Shown here: positions 31,732 through 37,869 of the stretch, in pieces
Numbering within the stretch: the stretch's first letter is position 1
Layout: each line of letters opens with the position of its first letter
Source: CAZGVW01 sp964529265
GTDB lineage: Bacteria; Planctomycetota; Phycisphaerae; Phycisphaerales; UBA1924
Reading direction: 5' to 3'
DNA length: 37,869 nt
Assembly: GCA_964529265.1 (NCBI GenBank)
Contig: CAZGVW010000272.1
Location: 1 to 37,869, forward strand
Position numbers and translations under genes: made by a program
The notes under the pieces: generated by a model
The model's input: only the letters and a program-made list of their open reading frames with translations
What the model was told of the DNA's origin: nothing
The model's database searches: none

Positions 31732-33504
31732 ATGCACCGGAATCGCGCTCGCTCGCTTGTGTCGTGGCCACTACTCTCGCTGAACACCATGGCCACCGCC
31801 GGTCCGAGCCATCCGCCGCCCCCGCCATCTGGCGAAACCACGCTCGAGACGCTCGGCGACGCTGTGGGTCCGCGGACCATTGATGAATCTGCGCTGCGCC
31901 GGCCACACATGCCCCCCGACGCATGGGTCGATCCCCGCGGCGGTCTGGCGCTCCGCGGCGGCTTCATCAGCGTTCAGGTCAACGTCAATGCCGCGGGCTT
32001 CAACATCGCCGGCGACGCCGCCAACGAGCCCTCCATCGCCGTCGACCCGACCAACCGAAGCCGTATGGCCATCGGCTGGCGGCAGTTCGACACCGTCGGC
32101 TCGAACTTCCGCGAAGCCGGCTTCGGTTTCTCCCGCGACGGCGGCGGCCGCTGGTTCTTCGGCGGCGCGACCATCAACAACGGCGTCTTCCGCAGCGATC
32201 CCGTCCTCGGGAGCGATGCGATTGGAAACTTCTACTACAGCAGCCTGCTCGGCGCGAATTTCTCCGTGCAATTCTTCCGTTCAACAACCGGAGGACAGTC
32301 CTGGGGCCCTGCGCTGCAGGCCTTCGGCGGCGATAAGCAGTGGTTCATTGTCGAGCAGAATCCGCTGAAGATCCCTGCGCTCTACATGTCGTGGAACACC
32401 GCCGCCGGCTGCTGCGGCACGCGCATCTTCACGCGCTCTCTCGACGGCGGCGAGACCTGGGAGGAGCCCGTCGGCATCCCGATGAGTCCCATCTTCGGCA
32501 CGCTCGCGCTGGGCGCTCAAGGGGAGCTGTACGTCATCGGCGCATCGTCGCCGCTCTCGGATCCGACCGTCTTTGTCGTGGCCCGCTCCTCCAACCCACG
32601 TGATTTCCTCTCGCCGATCGAGTTCGACCAGGTCGTTCCCATCGATCTCGGCGGAAACATGCGCATCGGCGCCGGCCCCAATCCCGTCGGACTGCTCGGA
32701 CAGGCCCAGATCGCAACCGACACGTCCGGCGGCGCCGACGACGGTGCGGTCTACGCCCTGTGTTCGGTCACCCCGCCCGGCGGCGATCCGCTCGACATCA
32801 TGTTCTCGCGCAGCCTCGACGGCGGCGCAACGTGGAGCGCGCCCGTTCGCCTCAACGACGACCCGCCGATGAGCGGCGCCTGGCAGTGGTTCGGCACGAT
32901 GTCGGTCGCGCCCGATGGCCGCATCGATGTGATCTGGAACGACACACGCAACGATCCCACGGCCACCTTCTCCGAACTCTTCTACACCTCATCCTCCGAT
33001 GGCGGCGTCACGTGGAGCCCCAACGCCGCCGTCAGCCCGCCCTACAACCACTTCCTCGGCTACCCGCAGCAGAACAAACTCGGCGACTACTACCACATGG
33101 TTTCCGATGCGCTCGGCGCCAGCGTCGCCTACGCCGCAACGTTCAACGGCGAGCAGGACGTGTGGTTTCTCCGTCTCGGCGAACCTGACTGCAACGGCAA
33201 CACCGTCCCCGATGCGCAGGACCTCGCGGGGATGACCAGCTTCGACTGCGATGGCAACGGCCTGCCCGATGAGTGCGACCTCGCCGCGGGCCGACTCGCC
33301 GACTCCGACGGCGATGGGATTCCCGACCCCTGCGACGATGTCGGCGACCTCAACGGCGACGGTGTCATCAATGGAACCGATCTGGCCATCCTTCTCGGCG
33401 CCTGGGGCCCCTGTCCAAGCGGCGCCCCCTGCGCTGAAGACTTGGACGGTGACGGCGTTGTCGGCCCGATGGACCTCGCCCTCCTGCTCGGCTCCTGGGG
33501 CTGA
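31732..33504 (+). CDS. secreted BNR/Asp-box (sialidase-like) protein with calcium-binding and dockerin-like C-terminus
   Basis: 590 residues from MHRNRARSLVSWPLLSLNTM, AAGGA ~6 nt upstream; the N-terminus is a short signal-like segment. Asp-boxes (S-x-D-x-G-x-x-W) occur four times: SRDGGGRW, SLDGGETW, SLDGGATW and SSDGGVTW, with a fifth, STTGGQSW, degenerate. These mark a six-bladed beta-propeller. Near the C-terminus DCNGNTVPD...DCDGNGLPDECD and DSDGDGIPDPCD are thrombospondin-type calcium repeats. They are followed by DLNGDGVINGTDLAILLGAW and DLDGDGVVGPMDLALLLGSW(G), ending the protein. Enzyme activity is not certain: the Asp-boxes are structural, and I do not see the sialidase catalytic set. 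Confidence 0.85.
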   Translation: MHRNRARSLVSWPLLSLNTMATAGPSHPPPPPSGETTLETLGDAVGPRTIDESALRRPHMPPDAWVDPRGGLALRGGFISVQVNVNAAGFNIAGDAANEPSIAVDPTNRSRMAIGWRQFDTVGSNFREAGFGFSRDGGGRWFFGGATINNGVFRSDPVLGSDAIGNFYYSSLLGANFSVQFFRSTTGGQSWGPALQAFGGDKQWFIVEQNPLKIPALYMSWNTAAGCCGTRIFTRSLDGGETWEEPVGIPMSPIFGTLALGAQGELYVIGASSPLSDPTVFVVARSSNPRDFLSPIEFDQVVPIDLGGNMRIGAGPNPVGLLGQAQIATDTSGGADDGAVYALCSVTPPGGDPLDIMFSRSLDGGATWSAPVRLNDDPPMSGAWQWFGTMSVAPDGRIDVIWNDTRNDPTATFSELFYTSSSDGGVTWSPNAAVSPPYNHFLGYPQQNKLGDYYHMVSDALGASVAYAATFNGEQDVWFLRLGEPDCNGNTVPDAQDLAGMTSFDCDGNGLPDECDLAAGRLADSDGDGIPDPCDDVGDLNGDGVINGTDLAILLGAWGPCPSGAPCAEDLDGDGVVGPMDLALLLGSWG

Positions 33505-33746
33505 GCGCCCGCCATTCACCACCCCAAACCGCCGCCCGGCGGAAACTTTGCTCGGCGCCTCGACGCCGCGGCCGGACGGCCCTCCGCGCACACCCGCATA
33601 TGCTCGGAAGCCTCGTTCCCGCCGATTGCCGACACTCGGCACGGATTTCGCAGCCCGAATACCGCACGCGGGTGGTGTTTCCGCGCCCCCGGAGCCTCCG
33701 GAGCGCCCGCTGTCCGCGGCTGATCAGAAGAGAAGGAGCGGGACAC

Positions 33747-35285
33747 ATGAAACAGCGCCTTGCCCTCGCCGCGACTGCCGCCGCCATTTTCTGCCACGGG
33801 ACACACGCCGAGCCCCGCGGCGACGACAACACCCTTCCGCGGTGCGTGTCTTTCGATGTGGGGGGTGACAACGCCAGCGCCGTGGCGCTCAGCCTCTTCA
33901 TCGGCGGCTTCACGTCACCCATCGCCGGAAGAATCACGCTCGGCCTTGGTGATGTCGCCGCCCCCGCGATCCCCGGCTTCGTGGGCGTCTCCGTGGGCGA
34001 AGCGCGCCTGCTCGCCATGGATTGGTCGCCCGATCCGCCCATCGGCCTCAGCAACCCCACCGTGTTCATTCCCGATCCCGGCGAGGCCTCCCGCGGCATC
34101 TGGAATCCCACCACCGGCGAGATCATCCTCCAACTTCGCCTCTTCCCGCTTGAAGGCCCGCTCGGCGTGCCGCTGCCGCTGCTCATGACCGGCACGCTCA
34201 CCAACGCCTCGCTCTCCATCCAGGGTGACAACGGCAACATCCCCGACGGCACGTTCGCGCTCACGCTCGAAGGCGATCGTGTCCGCTGCGAACGCGAAGT
34301 CTTCTTCTCCACCGAGAACGGCTTCACTTCGCTCTCGGGCGGCGCATTCAACCCTGTGAGCGATGGCGACCTCCTGAGCAACACCCGCTGCCTCGTGAAG
34401 CGCAACGGCGAACTCACCGCGCGCCTCGGCTTCATGCCCATCGTGCCCGATCTCGGCCTCGACGCCGCCACCAACGTCGCCTTCGGCCCGGTGCTCTTCT
34501 CCCTCGAGGAATCGCACTTCAGCGAGATCCTCGGCCCCATCTCCCACGGCGATCTTCTCTCCGACGACGGCCGCATCCTCCGCACCAACCGCCAACTGCT
34601 CGAGAACTTCGGCCCGAACGTCACCACGCTCGACGCCGGCCTCGATGCCCTCCACCTCGGCGAATACCCCTTCGATGCCTCCTTCGGCGGCCTCTTCTTC
34701 TCCACAGAGGAGCCCTTCTTCTCATCATCGCAACAAGCAACCATCGGCCACGGCGATCTCCTCTCCGACCGCGGCTTCGTGCTCGCCACCAACCAGCAGC
34801 TCCTCGCGCCCTTCGAGCCCGCCTGCGCCATCGAGCCATGCCAGTTCGATTTCGGCCTCGACGGCCTCTGGATCTTCCCGAGCGGCGAAATCTGGTTCTC
34901 CGTCGAGGAAGGCTTCGTCAGCCACCGCCTCGGCTTCATCTCCGATGGCGCCATCCTTTCCTCCACAGGCGTCGTCGTCGCCGACAACCTCGACCTCGTC
35001 TGGCAGTGCCAGCCCGCCGAAGATGTGGACAACTTCGGCCTCGACGCCCTCGACGTCGATCGCTGCCCGCCCTGCCACCTCCGCTGCCGCTTCGACATCG
35101 ATGGCGATGGCTTCATCGGCGCCACCGACCTCGCCCGCGTCCTCGGCGCCTGGGGCGTCGTCTGCATCCTCCCCTGCGAGGAGGACTTCGACGGCGACGG
35201 AACCGTCGGCAGCGGCGACCTCGCCATCCTTCTTGGTAAGTGGGGCCCCTGCACCATCGTGGTTCCGCCCGGCGCGGGCGGGTGA
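33747..35285 (+). CDS. secreted protein with four internal repeats and dockerin-like C-terminus
   Basis: 512 residues from MKQRLALAATAAAIFCHGTH, with AAGGAG 8-9 nt upstream and a clear signal peptide. After an N-terminal beta-domain (DVGGDNASAVALSLFIGGF) there are four tandem repeats of ~60-80 residues. Their openings are EVFFSTENGF, VLFSLEESHF, LFFSTEEPFF and IWFSVEEGF. Each has [SG]xGDLLS...G.[VI]L..N..L (the fourth GAILSSTG) and ends near LGLDA, AGLDALHL, FGLDGLWI and FGLDALDV. The C-terminus has two dockerin-like motifs, DIDGDGFIGATDLARVLGAW and DFDGDGTVGSGDLAILLGKW, followed by 15 Pro/Gly-rich residues. Neither enzyme motif nor known domain seen; probably extracellular or cell-surface. 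Confidence 0.8.
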   Translation: MKQRLALAATAAAIFCHGTHAEPRGDDNTLPRCVSFDVGGDNASAVALSLFIGGFTSPIAGRITLGLGDVAAPAIPGFVGVSVGEARLLAMDWSPDPPIGLSNPTVFIPDPGEASRGIWNPTTGEIILQLRLFPLEGPLGVPLPLLMTGTLTNASLSIQGDNGNIPDGTFALTLEGDRVRCEREVFFSTENGFTSLSGGAFNPVSDGDLLSNTRCLVKRNGELTARLGFMPIVPDLGLDAATNVAFGPVLFSLEESHFSEILGPISHGDLLSDDGRILRTNRQLLENFGPNVTTLDAGLDALHLGEYPFDASFGGLFFSTEEPFFSSSQQATIGHGDLLSDRGFVLATNQQLLAPFEPACAIEPCQFDFGLDGLWIFPSGEIWFSVEEGFVSHRLGFISDGAILSSTGVVVADNLDLVWQCQPAEDVDNFGLDALDVDRCPPCHLRCRFDIDGDGFIGATDLARVLGAWGVVCILPCEEDFDGDGTVGSGDLAILLGKWGPCTIVVPPGAGG

Positions 35286-35325
35286 CGGCCATCGTCCCCG
35301 CCGAACCACCCTCCTGAGCCCTTGG

Positions 35326-35363
35326 GCCGCCGCGGGAACTCGCCAGTCCGCGGCGGTCCTTTT
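35326..35363 (+). terminator. terminator after the repeat-containing secreted protein
   Basis: GCCGCCGCGG (35326-35335), 12-base loop, CCGCGGCGGT (35348-35357), then CCTTTT. Nine GC pairs plus one G-T pair; the T-run is short. Confidence 0.65.
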
Positions 35364-35445
35364 CCACAGTTTTCGCGAAGTGAAACTGGTCAAGATGGGG
35401 CAAGGACAGGGTTCGGGAAAGGCTAGGAATCCCCGAACTTTGTGA

Positions 35446-35474
35446 TTGAACCCCCCCTACCTGCTGGTTAGTCT
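35446..35474 (+). promoter_or_regulatory. possible promoter of the PEP-CTERM-like gene
   Basis: TTGAAC (35446-35451), 17-base spacer made mostly of C (CCCCCCTACC...), TAGTCT (35469-35474). The boxes match the consensus moderately; the C-rich spacer is unusual. The leader would be ~190 bases. Confidence 0.35.
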
Positions 35475-35670
35475 CGGGACGAGGAAGGGAAACACGTCGC
35501 ACCCTTGCGAACGTGGTCGAGGTGGGCTTTCGGTCTGTGTATCTGTCGATGCGCGGCGGCCCTTTTGGCGCCCGGACAGCAACAGGACTTGACGCTCCCT
35601 CGCGCTCCGCAAGGCCGACGAGGCCCAGACAGTTCGGCTTCGTTCAACCGCATCGAGAGGAGAAGAAAAC

Positions 35671-36963
35671 ATGTCCAAGCGCGAAAGCGCGATGCTCGCG
35701 GCAGTGATCGCCGCGGCCGGCGCCACCGCCGGAATCGCCCATGCAGGCGTGGCCAGCGCCTCGATCGTCGCCGCCATCGGCGATGAAATCGCCCCCGGCG
35801 TCGCCATCACGTCGCTCAACGATCCCTTCACCAACGGCAACGGCCTGGTGGGGTTCACCGGCGGCGTGAGCGGCGATAACTTCGTCTGGTACGACACCGG
35901 AGTCATCTGGCTCAACAGCAGCGGACTGCCCGATGTCCTCACCGGCGCCGAAGGCACCATGGGCATCGGCAACTCAGGCGAGTTCATCTACAGCCCCAGC
36001 ACCAACGGCAATGATTCCGTCTGGAACCACAACGGCGTGCTCGCGCAGCGCGGCGATGCCTCCCCTGACATCCCCGCCCAGTTCATCACCTTCGCCAGCC
36101 GTCCGATGATGACCCCGGGCGGCTCGTCCTACTTCGTCTCCGGCCTCAACCCCACTCAGGGCAGCGGCACCACGATCAACCGCACCTTCATGCGGGCCGA
36201 TTCGAGCAGCAATCTCTCCACCGTCCTGCACGCCGGAAACACCGTCATCGACGGTCTCACGATCGCAACCGGCAGCGGCATCGATTTCGACTACGCGATC
36301 TCCGACAACGACGCCCACCACATCCACGTCCTCGATATGGACACCGGCTCAACCGCCAACGATTTCCACGTCTACCTCAGCGGAAGCCTCGCCCACCAGG
36401 AAGGCACAGCCACCGGTCAGGGCGATAACTGGGCCAACTTCGATTCCGTCGGCGTCAACAACGCCGGCAACTACGTCTTCTCCGGCGACACCGATGGCGC
36501 CACCGGCTCGGATGAGTTCATCGCCTACAACGGCTCCATCGCCCTCCGCGAAGGCGATCTCATCGATAGCGTCACCCTCGGCACGTCCGTCACCCAGGCC
36601 TCCCTCAACAACCTGAACCAGGTCGCCTACCTCTGGAACATCGCAGGCGGCGGCGAAGGCCTCTTCTTCGGCGATGGCGCCGATCTCGGCCTCTCCTCCA
36701 TCCTCCTGCTCCAGACCGGCGATGGCATCGACACCACCGGCGACAACATCGCCGATTTCACCGTCACCGATTTCAACGCCTCCGCCGTCATCGGTCCCGG
36801 CCTCGATTTCGCCGAAGACGGCTTCATCCACGTCAACGTCGATCTCGCCTCCATCGCGACCGGCGCAACCACCGAGGCCATCATCCGTGTCGTAATCCCC
36901 TCCCCGTCAGCCGCGGCTGTCTTCGCGCTCGCCGGCCTTGCCGGCCTCCGCCGTCGCCGCTGA
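35671..36963 (+). CDS. secreted protein with PEP-CTERM-like sorting tail
   Basis: 430 residues, GAGGAGAAG close to the ATG. The signal peptide (MLAAVIAAAGATAGIAHAG) is followed by a beta-rich domain with repeated motifs such as GFTGGVSGDNFVWYD, GIGNSGEFIYSP, AISDNDAHHIHVLD and SVGVNNAGNYVFSGDTDG. These resemble choice-of-anchor tandem-repeat proteins. The end is a tripartite sorting signal: PSPSAAAVFALAGLAGLRRR(R), that is a Pro-rich motif, a hydrophobic helix and four arginines. This is recognised by exosortase-type systems in planctomycetes and leads to cleavage and surface or extracellular delivery; no exosortase gene is in the window. A strong terminator follows. Confidence 0.85.
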   Translation: MSKRESAMLAAVIAAAGATAGIAHAGVASASIVAAIGDEIAPGVAITSLNDPFTNGNGLVGFTGGVSGDNFVWYDTGVIWLNSSGLPDVLTGAEGTMGIGNSGEFIYSPSTNGNDSVWNHNGVLAQRGDASPDIPAQFITFASRPMMTPGGSSYFVSGLNPTQGSGTTINRTFMRADSSSNLSTVLHAGNTVIDGLTIATGSGIDFDYAISDNDAHHIHVLDMDTGSTANDFHVYLSGSLAHQEGTATGQGDNWANFDSVGVNNAGNYVFSGDTDGATGSDEFIAYNGSIALREGDLIDSVTLGTSVTQASLNNLNQVAYLWNIAGGGEGLFFGDGADLGLSSILLLQTGDGIDTTGDNIADFTVTDFNASAVIGPGLDFAEDGFIHVNVDLASIATGATTEAIIRVVIPSPSAAAVFALAGLAGLRRRR

Positions 36964-36993
36964 TCGAACTCGAGCAGTTTCACCGTCTTTGAG

Positions 36994-37035
36994 CGGGGAT
37001 CGGGTCGCGGGAGGAGCGACCTGATCCCCGTTTTT
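36994..37035 (+). terminator. strong Rho-independent terminator
   Basis: CGGGGATCGGGTCG (36994-37007) and CGACCTGATCCCCG (37017-37030) form a 14-bp stem with one G-T pair, 9-base loop, then TTTTT (37031-37035). It lies 31 bases after the stop of the PEP-CTERM-like gene. Confidence 0.9.
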
Positions 37036-37093
37036 CTCATCCCGGCGCGCACTCCACGCGCCTGCGCCCATCCGGACTCCAACGCGCCGCGCA

Positions 37094-37270
37094 CTAACCC
37101 TTCACAGGCCCGCGCCGCGCCAGCCCCAGCACCAGCCCCAGCAGGAACAGCACCAGAAACACGAAGAACAGAATCTTCGCGATCCCCGCCGCCGCGCCCG
37201 CCACGCCGCCGAAGCCCAGCGCCGCGGCAATCAGCGCTATCACCAGAAACACGAGTGCCCAGTACAACAC
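37094..37270 (-). CDS. DUF1328 small membrane protein
   Basis: 58 residues from a GTG at 37270, with GGAGG 6 nt upstream. The longer in-frame start at 37327 overlaps the preceding gene and is not needed. The sequence LYWALVFLVIALIAAALGFG, GVAGAAAGIAKILFFVFLVL, FLLGLVLGL is the DUF1328 family almost from end to end: two hydrophobic helices with a Gly/Ala turn. Function unknown; relatives are small inner-membrane peptides. The ribosome-binding site starts just after the preceding gene's stop, 13 bases upstream of the start, so the two are a probable operon. Confidence 0.9.
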   Translation of the reverse strand: MLYWALVFLVIALIAAALGFGGVAGAAAGIAKILFFVFLVLFLLGLVLGLARRGPVKG

Positions 37271-37283
37271 GGGTCGCCTCCAA

Positions 37284-37868
37284 TCATGCGTCGTCGGGCG
37301 ACGCGCGACAAACATGGTCGCCGTCACCCGCGGGTTGAGACTGCAGCATCTTCACCCTTCCCGAGTCCTGAATGCCACCTCCCCCGCGCTCGATGACGGC
37401 GCCGCCGCCCGCGCCCATCAGCGCCGCCCCCGCCATCACGCCCAGAATCAACGGCAGAAACTCCGACAACCGCCCACCCCACGCCGAGCGCATCCGTCCC
37501 ACCCGCGCCGGCGATTCGCCTCCGTCGATCCAACCCTCGTCGCCGCTTTCGTCGGCCTCCGCCCCGGCCTCCGCCCCCGGAGCGGCCCCCGGAGCAAACG
37601 TCTCATCCACTGTGTGCGAAGCCCCGACATTTGTCGCCAGCGCCGCCCCCGCCAGCAGACACGCCGTCAGCATGCCGCACGCCGGCTGCTGCTCCCGCGG
37701 CGCGCACCGCATCTCGATCAGCGCCGAATACACCGCCGCGCCCGAATCCCGCCCGATCGCCTCCGCCGCGCGAGCCAGCGCCCGTAGCGAGAGCCAGATC
37801 GCCCGCGCCGGCGTCCACCCCGTCTCCGCCGCGGCGCTCAGCGCACCGCGCACCACGCCGCGCTCCAC
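37284..37868 (-). CDS. unfinished gene at the right edge, unknown protein
   Basis: The frame is open to the window end; a GTG at 37868 is a possible but unverified start, so the N-terminus may be missing. Visible parts: a helical segment (ARAIWLSLRALARAAEAIGR), two hydrophobic stretches (ACLLAGAALATNVG near the middle and LSEFLPLILGVMAGAALMGA) and an acidic Ala/Gly/Glu linker (PGAAPGAEAGAEADESGDEG) coded by a short GC repeat. Possibly a membrane protein with cytoplasmic ends. No family recognised. It is followed 13 bases later by the DUF1328 gene. Confidence 0.45.
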   Translation of the reverse strand: MERGVVRGALSAAAETGWTPARAIWLSLRALARAAEAIGRDSGAAVYSALIEMRCAPREQQPACGMLTACLLAGAALATNVGASHTVDETFAPGAAPGAEAGAEADESGDEGWIDGGESPARVGRMRSAWGGRLSEFLPLILGVMAGAALMGAGGGAVIERGGGGIQDSGRVKMLQSQPAGDGDHVCRASPDDA

Positions 37869-37869
37869 C

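Larger units (their letters stand above)
35286..35670. other. intergenic region with terminator and promoter
   Basis: No gene. Bases 35326-35363 form a terminator for the preceding gene. A dyad CAGTTT...AAACTG (35367-35388) surrounds TTCGCGAA. GTTCGGG/CCCGAAC (35411-35438) is a 7-bp hairpin just before the putative promoter at 35446-35474. The remaining ~190 bases are a leader. Confidence 0.55.

Noticed and set aside
33368..35257. 629-residue open frame on the minus strand
   Set aside because: Antisense to two secreted-protein genes, Ser/Arg/Pro-rich, no start signal.

Overview
The window reads as a high-GC planctomycete chromosome segment, most likely class Phycisphaerae. Three kinds of protein point that way. 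Secreted proteins carry duplicated dockerin-like C-termini (DLNGDG...DLAxLLGxWG). One protein ends in a PEP-CTERM-like tail (PSP, a hydrophobic stretch, then RRRR). A multi-membrane-pass Ser/Thr kinase is paired with an FHA protein. I saw no tRNA, rRNA or CRISPR array.

Layout. 1-2107: the end of an AlbA_2/Schlafen-type ATP-binding protein, visibly less GC-rich than the rest, then a small membrane protein and two ~55-residue proteins. 2108-2893: gene-free array of hairpin repeats. 2894-7585: secreted alpha/beta hydrolase with an inserted EF-hand, MetA-like outer-membrane protein behind a double-dyad operator, bestrophin-like (DUF4239-type) membrane protein, and FHA protein. 7661-11396: membrane-anchored Ser/Thr kinase divergent from the FHA gene, then a TauE/SafE exporter. 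11636-15842 (minus strand): isocitrate dehydrogenase, an FKBP-type isomerase overlapping a secreted protein, and another secreted protein. 15976-21490 (plus): MmgE/PrpD protein, phosphatase-like lipoprotein, HEAT-type exported protein, type IV pilin-like protein and terminator. 21611-22364: a REP-associated (RAYT-type) transposase gene with two compensating frameshifts, bracketed by inverted REP-like arms. 22427-29111: DinB protein, M20 hydrolase, class III aminotransferase, arginine/ornithine succinyltransferase (AstA) and succinylglutamate-semialdehyde dehydrogenase (AstD), together an AST-like catabolic locus without astB. 29260-36963: four secreted proteins with sorting or anchoring C-termini. 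37094-end (minus): DUF1328 membrane peptide after an unfinished gene.

The main unusual content lies between the genes. At least eight repeat families fill the gaps. They include six GTAG-type REP palindromes, four GGCAATR heptad tracts that each begin 4-9 nt after a stop codon, a 14.7-unit ATTCCGT tract that ends 4 nt before the astA start, and REP-like DNA apparently absorbed in frame into the M20 gene. The RAYT gene is a candidate source of REP mobility.
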